From an uncultured Lachnospiraceae bacterium (GTDB taxonomy: Bacteria > Bacillota > Clostridia > Lachnospirales > Lachnospiraceae): 14,847 bases of DNA. The stretch covers positions 1 through 14,847 of the forward strand of contig CANQYH010000045.1 of assembly GCA_947628025.1 (NCBI GenBank), in the 5' to 3' direction. Both the position numbers and the translations under genes were made by a program. Positions 1-6,726 of the stretch are shown piece after piece; within the stretch, counting starts at the first letter, position 1; the number at the start of each line of letters is the position of its first letter. A model generated the notes under the pieces. It worked only from the letters and a program-made list of their open reading frames with translations. It made no database searches and was not told the DNA's origin.

Positions 1-514
1 TCATATCCAGCTTCGGACAGCCGATCAGCGTGATCCGGTTGCGGATAAAATCATTGTGGAAATTGCCGTAGGCGTAGGCGGTGCAGTCGGCGGCAACGAG
101 CAGATCCGCGCCGTCAAAATACGGCGCTTTGATGGGAGCCAGCTTGATCTGCACCGGCCACTGGGACAGCCTGCTGCGGACGGGCGCATCGGGCGTATCC
201 GCGCGCTCCGGCTCTCCGTGGCGAATAGACTTTGCCGCGGTTCCGGGACAGCCACAGGGCGTTTTCTCCGCGTTCTTCCGCCGCTTGGCCGCCTGGACCG
301 CCGTCTCATCGTAGGCCGGCGCTTCCCGCTCCTCAAAGGCGATCGCCCCCGCGGGACAGGCGGGGAGACAATCGCCGAGCCCGTCGCAGTAGTCCTCCCG
401 GAGCAGTTTTGCTTTGCCGCCAACGATGCCGATGGCTCCCTCGTGGCAGGCTTCGGCACAGATGCCGCAGCCGGTGCATGTTTCTTCGTCGATCTTGATA
501 ATCGTTCTGATCAT
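1..514 (-). CDS. 4Fe-4S ferredoxin-type protein, 3' end missing at window edge
   Basis: 171 complete codons are visible and the frame stays open at base 1. Near the N-terminus is a full CxxCxxCxxxC cluster (C13, C16, C19, C23). A second half-motif follows, YCDGLGDCLPACPAGAI, with cysteines at 43, 49 and 53 and the usual second position missing. A linker of about 60 residues includes a C-G-C-P-G segment. Then comes LSQWPVQIKLAPIKAPYFDG and ADCTAYAYGNFHNDFI leading to GCPKLD. This layout is familiar from stand-alone 4Fe-4S proteins of about 230-280 residues in anaerobic Clostridia, presumed electron-transfer proteins of unclear pathway. The ATG (512-514) has GGAGGA eight bases upstream. It follows the PAAR-like gene by 35 bases with no terminator, so co-transcription is possible, but a CIS role is unlikely. 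Confidence 0.88.
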   Translation of the reverse strand, partial: MIRTIIKIDEETCTGCGICAEACHEGAIGIVGGKAKLLREDYCDGLGDCLPACPAGAIAFEEREAPAYDETAVQAAKRRKNAEKTPCGCPGTAAKSIRHGEPERADTPDAPVRSRLSQWPVQIKLAPIKAPYFDGADLLVAADCTAYAYGNFHNDFIRNRITLIGCPKLDM

Positions 515-549
515 AACGTATTCCTCCAAAATAATGACTCTCGTCCGTT

Positions 550-936
550 TCACAGGACCGTTCCCGTATTTCCGGGACTCGTGATCTGCACGACGCCGGC
601 CCACGCGCAGAACAGCCGGCAGGTATTGTCGATGGCCGGGACGCCTCCGACCAGCACGTTCGGCACGCCCGGCGTCCAGGGGGCGGCAAACACCGGGAGA
701 CAGGGGACGGGCGTCAGGACCCCCATGGCCGCCGCCGTGGCGGACGCGACCTGGGGGTTGGCCAGCGAGGTGCAGAGCCCGAACGGCATAATATTTTTTA
801 ACGGGATATAATCCAGGATCGTCGCCATCGGCGCGGCGCTGAGCAGCACCCGTTTTTCCGGCGTAACGACGAGCACGGACGGGGCCGTCCCGAACGTGCA
901 GACGCAGGAAGCTCCCATGCAGACTCCGAATGCCAA
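550..936 (-). CDS. DUF4280 PAAR-like spike-tip protein
   Basis: This 128-residue protein matches the DUF4280 PAAR-like family. It starts M-A-F-G-V-C-M-G-A-S-C-V-C-T-F-G-T-A-P-S, then ATILDYIPLKNIMPFGLC (38-55), TSLANPQVASATAAAMGVLT (56-75), P-x-P-C, and PWTPGVPNVLVGGVPAI (86-102) with a final C-x-x-x-C-A-W-A-G-V-V-Q-I-T. Such proteins form a sharp cone on the spike, often binding metal through Cys/His, and can carry effectors. The start is TTG (934-936): GGAGG lies nine bases upstream, and the residues from TTG match the conserved N-terminus, whereas the next ATG would remove it. No toxin domain is fused. It sits at the end of the CIS block rather than next to the gpV-like spike. Confidence 0.92.
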   Translation of the reverse strand: MAFGVCMGASCVCTFGTAPSVLVVTPEKRVLLSAAPMATILDYIPLKNIMPFGLCTSLANPQVASATAAAMGVLTPVPCLPVFAAPWTPGVPNVLVGGVPAIDNTCRLFCAWAGVVQITSPGNTGTVL

Positions 937-945
937 TGTTTTATT

Positions 946-950
946 CCTCC
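946..950 (-). promoter_or_regulatory. Shine-Dalgarno supporting the TTG start of the PAAR-like gene
   Basis: On the minus strand this is GGAGG, nine bases from TTG at 934-936. The ATG just upstream of it opens only ATG-GAG-GAA-TAA, so the TTG is the only start that preserves the DUF4280 N-terminus. Confidence 0.75.
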
Positions 951-984
951 ATGTGTTTCTTACGATCCGGACGGAGGCCGGGAT

Positions 985-1008
985 CCGCCGTTTGCCGCGA
1001 TGCGGCGG
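985..1008 (-). other. GC-rich hairpin just after the DUF4255 stop
   Basis: Bases 994-998 (gccgc) pair perfectly with 1002-1006 (gcggc) around a three-base loop. Alternatively 985-990 (ccgccg) pair with 1003-1008 (cggcgg). The hairpin lies directly downstream of the TAA, in the 75-base gap before the PAAR-like gene. No U-run follows, so it is not a standard Rho-independent terminator. It could protect mRNA ends or reduce read-through, or be a by-product of high GC. Confidence 0.3.
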
Positions 1009-1011
1009 AGC

Positions 1012-1632
1012 TTAACCGCCGTCCGCAGCGCCGGTCTCGCGTTCTCGCGGCGCAGCGCCGTCCGGCATTTGTTCCATCTTGAATTCCGCGCTCGTCACCC
1101 TGCCGATCTTCCTGACGCGTTCCGATTCGATCTCCACGGGTCCGACCCGGTAAAACAGGGAGGTACGGTAGGAGACGTTGGGCACGGTCCAGATGCGCAG
1201 CTTATCCTCCAGGGATAAATTCTGCATCACGATCGCCGGAACGACCGGCGCGCCGGCCGTTTCCCCGGCGCCGGACAGCTCGTCCAGGGTCGGGTAGCTG
1301 GCGAATACCTGCACCACTCTGCCCAAAAGCTTCTGCTCTTCCTCGGCTCTGTATTTCAGGTCCCCTTTCGAATAGGCCGTGACCATATAGTACAGATTGA
1401 GATAGCTGGACGGATAACGCTGCCGGGAGGCGTCCAGCGCGATCAGGGAAGCGTCCCGGATCTCGTCGCTTTCCCGGATATCATAGAGATAGAGGCCCAG
1501 AACCAGATCTCCCCGCTCCTCCGGGCTGCACAGGCCAATCTGATCCGGATTCATAAGCGTCTCCGGAACCATATAGGCACGAAGTCTCTTTACCAGAAAA
1601 TTTCCGACTTCCGCGATTGCCGTATGCTGCAT
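1012..1632 (-). CDS. DUF4255 (Pvc16/Afp16-like) tail terminator protein
   Basis: This 206-residue protein belongs to the DUF4255 family, represented by Pvc16/Afp16, which cap the distal end of the tube and sheath and set or stabilise particle length. Family features are the N-terminal I-A-E-V-G-N-F-L-V-K-R-L helix, the C-S-P-E-E-R-G-D-L-V-L-G-L-Y-L-Y-D-I segment (about 35-52), and PSSYLNLYYMVTAYSKGD followed by EEQKLLGRVVQVFASYPTL, equivalent to the P-P-L-x-L-x-L-x-Y-L-V-T-A-Y and L-L-G-x-x-M-Q motifs. I chose the ATG at 1630-1632 because MQHTAIAEVG starts the domain and GAAAGGA lies upstream. The open frame extends to 1863, but that extension overlaps the MORN gene and is a basic, low-complexity shadow. 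The last 15 residues are charged and probably disordered. Confidence 0.92.
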   Translation of the reverse strand: MQHTAIAEVGNFLVKRLRAYMVPETLMNPDQIGLCSPEERGDLVLGLYLYDIRESDEIRDASLIALDASRQRYPSSYLNLYYMVTAYSKGDLKYRAEEEQKLLGRVVQVFASYPTLDELSGAGETAGAPVVPAIVMQNLSLEDKLRIWTVPNVSYRTSLFYRVGPVEIESERVRKIGRVTSAEFKMEQMPDGAAPRERETGAADGG

Positions 1633-1639
1633 TTCCGCA

Positions 1640-1651
1640 CCATTCCTTTCT
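1640..1651 (-). promoter_or_regulatory. Shine-Dalgarno leader that sets the DUF4255 start
   Basis: On the minus strand this reads AGAAAGGAATGG, seven bases before the ATG at 1630-1632. The same 12 bases stand at the same distance before the 599-residue protein (6672-6683). The ATG inside the leader touches the GGA and would be out of frame, so the downstream ATG is preferred. Confidence 0.65.
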
Positions 1652-1732
1652 GCGGCGCTCCGGCCCGGACAGCCGGGACCGAACGCCGCGCCGTTTTCCG
1701 CGGTCTTGTCCGTAAGAGTTCCGCTCCGCCTG

Positions 1733-3859
1733 TCAGGGACTGGGCGGCATATCCTCCACAATGGGCGCGTCCTCTTGCGCGGACGCGGCCGGACCGGCAG
1801 GTATATCTTCCACAACGGGAGCCGCTTCCTGATCGACAGACGCGGCCGCTCCGGAGGGTACATCTTCTACGACGGGGGCCGCTCCCTGATCAACAGATGC
1901 GGCCGCTCCGGAGGGTACATCTTCTACGACGGGGGCCGCTCCCTGATCGACGGATGGGCCCGGCAAAGCGTTTTCTGCTCCGGGCGCGGCTTTCTCTCCG
2001 TTCAGTTCCGCCCTGGCCTGGTCCAGCTCGCGCCTGGGAGTTTCCAGGACGCCGTTTCGGTAAACTCCCTCCTCCAGGACCACGCCGCTGGCCCCGTCGT
2101 AGGAAATTCCGTTCCCGTGCGGTACGCCCAGCTGGAATTCTCCCTCATAGACCAATTCGGCCTTATCGTTGTAGCGCTTCCCCACGCCGTCGTACAGTCC
2201 CAGGCGGAAACCGCCCTCATAACGGATCCGGTGCGTGACCGGGTCATAGAGCACGCCCTGACCGGAGTACAGCCCGTCCTCGAAGCCGCCGCTGTACTCC
2301 AGGCCGCCCAGCCGGTAGGCTTTTCCGGTCCCCTGACGCTTTCCTTTCTTCCAGCCGCCTTCATAGAGACGCCGCATCTCGCGGTCTTCTTTCGCCTCCT
2401 GGCCCTCTTTTCCCGTTATACGGCGATCCGAGACGTCGTACAGCGTGCCGGTTCCGTCGTACAGCCCCTCTTTCATCTGCCCCTCGTAGAGCAGCAGGCC
2501 GGTTTCCGCGTCGTACAGCTTTCCGTCGCCCTGGTACTTTCCGCCGGAGAAACCGCCCTCGTAGACCAGATTGCCGGTCTTCAGATCGAACAGTTCGCCC
2601 TGTCCGTCGTATTTCCCGGCGGCAAAGCCGCCTGTGTAAAGGATCTGACCGCTCCCGGGATCGTACAGGCTCCCCGTCCCGTCGTACCGGTCCCCGGAAA
2701 AGCCGCCCTCGTAGACCAGATTGCCGGTGAAAGTATCCCACAGCTTCCCGCTGCCATCGTACCTGCCGCCGGAAAAGCCGCCCTCGTAGAGCAGCGCGTG
2801 ATTGTTCGTATCGTACAATTTCCCGATGCCGTCGTAGCTCCCGTCCGCAAAGCCGCCCTCGTAAACCAACTCGCCGGAAATGCGGTTATACTGCTTTCCC
2901 TTGCCGTTATATACGCCCCCGGAAAAGCCGCCCTCGTAGACCAGCACGCCGGTCTCCGGATCAAATGCCTGACCTTCCCCCTCGGGGACGCCGTTCTTCA
3001 CGCCGCCGCTGTACAACACGTTCCCGTTCTCATCGGTCTGGATGGCCATGCCCTCAACCGGCTCGTCGTTTCTCCAAGTTCCGTCGAAAACCATGGTCCC
3101 CGCCTGGTCGTAGGCTTTTCCGCTGCCGGAACGTTCTCCCCGGGAGAATGCCCCCTCATAAACCGTCCGGCCGTCCTCGCAGAGCCGGCCCTCTCCCTCG
3201 AACAGTCCCGCCGCGAAGCCGCCCTCGTACCGCAGCGTCCCGTCCTCGCCGTACAGTTTTCCGTTTCCCTCGAACTCTCCCGCCGCGAAGCCGCCCTCGT
3301 ACCGCAGCGTCCCGTCTTCGTAATACAGGGAACCCTTTCCCTGATAGCGGTTGTTCTCGAAATTTCCTTTATAGATCAGCTGGCCGTCCGGGGCGTAGAG
3401 CTCCCCGTATCCGGAGTACATTTCCGATTCAAAATTTCCCCGGTAGATCAGGTTCCCGTCGTAATCGTACAGGAAGCCGCGGCCGTTGATCCTGCCGTCC
3501 TCCAGCCTGCCCGTAAAGATCACCGGGCCGTCCTGATCCGCCAGCAGGCGGACCCTGCCGGTATAGCGGTACATTTCCGGGGAGTTGACCACAATGTCTT
3601 CCGTCAGAAAATGGGACCGGATCCACGGATAGCCGAAGCGCACGAACAGGCAAAGAAAGACCAGCAGCGCCGCCGGTCCCAAAAACAGCAGGATCTTCGC
3701 CACCAGGAACTGTCCCGCCGGCACGTAATCCCTCAGCGAATTCGGATTGGGGCGCACGATCTCGTCCACTTCTTTTTCTATATCGCCGGCAACCGTGTCC
3801 ACCGTCTCACGGTCCACGATCTTTTTCAGCGGTTTTAAAAGGCTCTGCCAGAAACTCAT
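1733..3859 (-). CDS. membrane-anchored MORN-repeat protein with Pro/Ala/acidic repetitive C-terminus
   Basis: This 708-residue protein starts with about 50 polar, partly helical residues, then one membrane helix at about 51-73 (VAKILLFLGPAALLVFLCLF). From about 115 to 600 there are 19 clear MORN-type repeats plus a degenerate last one, most reading Y-E-G-G-F-x-x-G-x-Y-D-G-x-G-x-L-Y-D at roughly 24-25 residue intervals. The tail (636-708) has three 19-residue repeats built on SVDQGAAPVVEDVPSGAAA and a fourth decayed copy. MORN repeats form an elongated beta-hairpin rod and are known for protein- and lipid-binding roles. A rod tied to the membrane inside a CIS operon could be a docking element, but this is inferred. 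Orientation is unclear because charges flanking the helix are mixed. GGGGAG lies nine bases before the ATG. Confidence 0.85.
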   Translation of the reverse strand: MSFWQSLLKPLKKIVDRETVDTVAGDIEKEVDEIVRPNPNSLRDYVPAGQFLVAKILLFLGPAALLVFLCLFVRFGYPWIRSHFLTEDIVVNSPEMYRYTGRVRLLADQDGPVIFTGRLEDGRINGRGFLYDYDGNLIYRGNFESEMYSGYGELYAPDGQLIYKGNFENNRYQGKGSLYYEDGTLRYEGGFAAGEFEGNGKLYGEDGTLRYEGGFAAGLFEGEGRLCEDGRTVYEGAFSRGERSGSGKAYDQAGTMVFDGTWRNDEPVEGMAIQTDENGNVLYSGGVKNGVPEGEGQAFDPETGVLVYEGGFSGGVYNGKGKQYNRISGELVYEGGFADGSYDGIGKLYDTNNHALLYEGGFSGGRYDGSGKLWDTFTGNLVYEGGFSGDRYDGTGSLYDPGSGQILYTGGFAAGKYDGQGELFDLKTGNLVYEGGFSGGKYQGDGKLYDAETGLLLYEGQMKEGLYDGTGTLYDVSDRRITGKEGQEAKEDREMRRLYEGGWKKGKRQGTGKAYRLGGLEYSGGFEDGLYSGQGVLYDPVTHRIRYEGGFRLGLYDGVGKRYNDKAELVYEGEFQLGVPHGNGISYDGASGVVLEEGVYRNGVLETPRRELDQARAELNGEKAAPGAENALPGPSVDQGAAPVVEDVPSGAAASVDQGAAPVVEDVPSGAAASVDQEAAPVVEDIPAGPAASAQEDAPIVEDMPPSP
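1765..1957. repeat. 57-bp tandem repeat inside the MORN gene's 3' end
   Basis: Copies starting at 1842 and 1899 are nearly identical over about 50 bases (both begin gcggccgctccggagggtac). A more diverged copy lies on the lower-coordinate side. The period is 57 bp, 19 codons, so the reading frame is kept and copy number could change without breaking the gene. It encodes the SVDQ(G/E)AAPVVED(V/I)P repeats. Confidence 0.88.
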
Positions 3860-3939
3860 CTGCCCATTCTCCCCATTCTCATATCTTTCTCCGCGGCTTT
3901 GCTCCGCCGGACGGCGCGGCCCCGCATGGTTTTACGCGG

Positions 3940-4863
3940 CTACTCGCTCCGCGTCTCTTCGGCCGTCCCCACCGCGGAGATCTCGATCCCCGCGTAGGAA
4001 GCGCTTTCTTCCTCCTGCCGGATCCTGAGCGTCCCGATCCCGGTGAACGGGATCCGCCCCTCGTCCGCCCTCCTGGGATTCAGGATCAGCCAGACCAGCG
4101 CCGCCGCCAGCGCCAGCAGCAGGGCCGCGGCGAGGACGCGTTTCAGAGGCTTCAGCGCGCGGCGCAGCGATTCCCAGATCCGCAGCGCCAGCGGCTTCTC
4201 CCTGAGCTCTCCCGCCTCCCGCTTTTCTTTCAGCCGGCCGTACAGCGGGCGGAAGCGTCGGTAAATCTCAAAATAGTCTCCCGCGTCTTCCTCCTCCAGG
4301 TCCCGGATAAAGCCGTCCAGCTCCGGGACCAGCCCGGCGTCCAGCTCGGAGGCGAACAAAATCCGCAGGCAGTCCGCCAGCCTGCGCTGCACCATGAGCA
4401 GGCTGCAGCAGGCATACTCGTCGGGTTCTGTCAGGAAAAAATTGAAAGAGACCTCCGGCACATGGGAAACGGCCACATTGTCCGGGCGGAGCGCCTCGTA
4501 CGCCAGATACAGCGGGAGACGCTTTATCACGATCTGCTCCATCAGGCTTCTGAACGTCTCCAGCCGTTCCTCCTGCGTAAGATCGGTTCTCTCCGCAAGG
4601 CTCGGGTCGTCCCGGTACGGGAACGTCAGCCACAGGCTCCCGTTCCTCGTGAAACAGTCCGGCGCGCCGTTTCCGTTTTTCTTTTCCGCCAGTTTCAGGA
4701 AATACGCGTTTAAGCCTTTCGGAAGATCCTCCCCCGTCAGACCCAGGAGCAGGTACTTCCGGTCCGGCGGACACCCCTCCCGGACGCAGACATAGGCTTC
4801 GATCCGGCCGCCGCCGAGCTCGCGGACCGTCCTGTATTTCTGTGAAATCGTCTCAATGATCAT
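3940..4863 (-). CDS. single-pass membrane protein with possible degenerate kinase-like cytoplasmic domain (EssB-like layout)
   Basis: I do not recognise the family of this 307-residue protein. Residues 1-225 look soluble and alpha/beta; 243-261 are a strong membrane helix (AAALLLALAAALVWLIL). Basic residues just before the helix (R-R-A-L-K-P-L-K-R) favour a cytoplasmic N-terminus, leaving about 46 residues outside. The soluble part begins Y-R-T-V-R-E-L-G-G-G-R, loosely like a kinase glycine loop, and has YEALRPDNVAVS (122-133), loosely like the kinase catalytic loop (L-K-P-D-N), but the catalytic HRD Asp and the DFG are absent. Cytoplasmic pseudokinase, one helix and an outside tail is also the layout of EssB/YukC in type VII secretion. 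Only one base separates it from the previous stop (TGAGATG), with GGAGG nine bases upstream, so co-translation is likely. The kinase-fold reading is a hypothesis. Confidence 0.6.
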   Translation of the reverse strand: MIIETISQKYRTVRELGGGRIEAYVCVREGCPPDRKYLLLGLTGEDLPKGLNAYFLKLAEKKNGNGAPDCFTRNGSLWLTFPYRDDPSLAERTDLTQEERLETFRSLMEQIVIKRLPLYLAYEALRPDNVAVSHVPEVSFNFFLTEPDEYACCSLLMVQRRLADCLRILFASELDAGLVPELDGFIRDLEEEDAGDYFEIYRRFRPLYGRLKEKREAGELREKPLALRIWESLRRALKPLKRVLAAALLLALAAALVWLILNPRRADEGRIPFTGIGTLRIRQEEESASYAGIEISAVGTAEETRSE

Positions 4864-4864
4864 C

Positions 4865-6664
4865 TCACCGGTCCTCCGGTTCCCTCACCACCACAAAGGC
4901 CGACGCTTTCAGTCCGGGCCGCGCCACGCTCTCCGCTTCTATCTCGTAGACTCCGGGAACGTCCGGGGCTTTATATCTGCCCGACAAGTCGATGGTCCCG
5001 CCGTTTTTGGCGCGGAAACGCACCCGGCGGTCCGAGAGGCCGTACGCCACCGGCTCAAAATAACAGGTGTCCCCGGCGTCCAGGTACGCCGTATCCGGCC
5101 GCAGGAACAGACGGGGCTCTTCCTCCCCGATCTCCTGCCTCTCATCCCTGAACGCCATCCAGTGGACGTGGAGCCTGCCTCCGAAAACCGGATCCAGCGT
5201 TCTTGCGCCGATGACAAACGTGCCCCTGGCGACGTCCACCCGCGCGGCCAGGCGCACCCGCAGCGGACCGGATTCGTCGTCAAAAATATCCCTCGCGCCG
5301 TACAGGACGTAGGTATCTCCTTCGGATTCGTATTCCTGCCCGAGCACGATCCGCACATTTCCGGGCCCGAGGCCGTGTATAATCTCATCCGAGAAAAATC
5401 TCCTGCCTGCCGCGCAGCCGGATTCCAGGTCGAATATGACCGTGCCGCTCGCCGCCGCCAGCGGCTGGACATCCCGGCCGTCCCCGCCCGGACAGGAACC
5501 GTCTTTTTCTTTTTTCTCGAGCAGCGGCCGCACCTGCCTCTCCAGACGGTCCATCCGCCGGCCCAGGATCCGGTTCACCAGCGAAAGCATCGCCGCGCTG
5601 TCCACATACTGGCCGAACGGCGCCGGCCTGACGGCGTCGATGACGGCGCCCGTGTCGGTCCGGATCAGGCTGATCTCTGCCAGGTAAATGTTCTGGCGGC
5701 CGGCCTCCCGGATCAGATCCTCCATGGTCTTGCTGTGGAAGTTGTCTCGCAGTGTCCGGACGATCTCCCCGTCCACGATATCCACGGCGGCGGCGTACGT
5801 TTTCTCCGTATCCGCGCCGGATCTTTCTGTCCCCGGCAGGACCTCTCCCGCCGGGTCCGCGCCCGTTTTGCCGCAGGCGTCGTTCCAGGATAACTGCAGG
5901 CTGCCCGGACGCAGGGCGACCCGTCCCCTGCACTCCCGGTTCCCTCTGGCTGTCAACGTATAGGCCGTCTCATACCGGCGGGTCGTCTCATAGGCAGCCT
6001 CGTCAAACGAGACCAAAAGCTCCGTCTCGCTCCCCCAGCTCAGTCCGTCCAGTTCCAGCACATAAGAGAAACAGACCGGATGCAGATGGCCGAAATTCTC
6101 GACTTCCACTTTGAGCGTCAGCTCTTCTCCGCGGCGGACGTATCTGGGGAGGATCTGACTGACCCGCACCCCGTCCTGCCAGAACACGGTCTTCCGCTCC
6201 TCGTAGCACAGCCCGTTTCCCAGAGCGCAGCCCTCCGGCTCCCGCTCCGTCAGGTAGAGCCGGTAGGTCTCGCCGGTCTTGGCATATTCCGTTCCGGAAC
6301 CCGCCATGTTCTGCACCGGGTTCCGGTTTTCCTCCGCGTACTCGATACACAGGTACAGCAGTCCGCCGGCCGCCTTGCCGCCGTCGTAGCCCTCGATGGA
6401 CGCAAGGGTCTTTCGTACCGGCTCGTCCACCACGATCTCCCGGCCGGCAAAATCCAGCGCGACGCCCGGGTCCAGGGAAATGGATCCCTCGTCCGCTTTC
6501 GCCGCGTTCAATCCGCAGACGATGCCGCAGCCGTGCAGGAAACGGTTGCCCAGCCGGCGTTTATCGTTCATATACTGCTGTTCCGCCTGGAAATCGTCCG
6601 CGGTCAGCAGTTTTCCGTAAAAATACCGGTTCCTCTCAAACGGATAATATTTCAGATTTTTCAT
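4865..6664 (-). CDS. CIS-associated RYFYGKLLTADDF protein with C-terminal Ig-like domain; candidate fibre or baseplate adaptor
   Basis: I know no named gene for this 599-residue protein. The N-terminus has ERNRYFYGKLLTADDF (10-25), then Y-M-N-D-K-R-R-L-G-N-R and LHGCGIVCGL (43-52), and D-P-G-V-A-L-D-F-A-G-R-E-I-V-V (65-79). From memory, comparable N-termini (FxxGxLLTxxDFxxEQ...LHGxGxVxGL) recur in CIS loci of several phyla. Around residues 170-270 is an Ig/CARDB-like stretch (LTLKVEVENFGHLHP). Residues about 527-599 resemble a bacterial Ig-like domain (A-K-N-G-G-T-I-x-L-S-G-R-Y-K-A-P, then P-G-V-Y-E-I-E-A-E-S). There is no signal peptide or membrane segment. Its place right after the gpI-type gene is where fibre or fibre-adaptor genes usually lie. 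The structural role is inferred. The stop overlaps the next gene's translation signals. Confidence 0.72.
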   Translation of the reverse strand: MKNLKYYPFERNRYFYGKLLTADDFQAEQQYMNDKRRLGNRFLHGCGIVCGLNAAKADEGSISLDPGVALDFAGREIVVDEPVRKTLASIEGYDGGKAAGGLLYLCIEYAEENRNPVQNMAGSGTEYAKTGETYRLYLTEREPEGCALGNGLCYEERKTVFWQDGVRVSQILPRYVRRGEELTLKVEVENFGHLHPVCFSYVLELDGLSWGSETELLVSFDEAAYETTRRYETAYTLTARGNRECRGRVALRPGSLQLSWNDACGKTGADPAGEVLPGTERSGADTEKTYAAAVDIVDGEIVRTLRDNFHSKTMEDLIREAGRQNIYLAEISLIRTDTGAVIDAVRPAPFGQYVDSAAMLSLVNRILGRRMDRLERQVRPLLEKKEKDGSCPGGDGRDVQPLAAASGTVIFDLESGCAAGRRFFSDEIIHGLGPGNVRIVLGQEYESEGDTYVLYGARDIFDDESGPLRVRLAARVDVARGTFVIGARTLDPVFGGRLHVHWMAFRDERQEIGEEEPRLFLRPDTAYLDAGDTCYFEPVAYGLSDRRVRFRAKNGGTIDLSGRYKAPDVPGVYEIEAESVARPGLKASAFVVVREPEDR

Positions 6665-6671
6665 CGGTGAT

Positions 6672-6683
6672 CCATTCCTTTCT
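6672..6683 (-). promoter_or_regulatory. Shine-Dalgarno leader of the RYFYGKLLTADDF gene
   Basis: On the minus strand this reads AGAAAGGAATGG, seven bases from the ATG at 6662-6664. An ATG within it opens a four-codon frame whose TGA overlaps the real start as ATGA. This could couple translation, or may be chance. Confidence 0.6.
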
Positions 6684-6726
6684 TAAATATCCCGCGCCGC
6701 GCGGAAACGTGCGCCGGAACTCTCGT

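Noticed and set aside
985..1008. The hairpin considered as a Rho-independent terminator between DUF4255 and the PAAR-like gene.
   Set aside because: No run of T follows the stem on the transcribed strand, and the next gene belongs to the same system.
1633..1863. An upstream extension of the DUF4255 reading frame adding 77 residues.
   Set aside because: It overlaps the end of the MORN gene, is rich in Arg/Pro without family similarity, and the domain starts cleanly at the ATG at 1632.
1706..3838. A 710-codon open frame on the plus strand with its own periodicity.
   Set aside because: It mirrors the MORN repeats on the minus strand. The MORN pattern, membrane helix and ribosome binding site mark the minus strand as coding.
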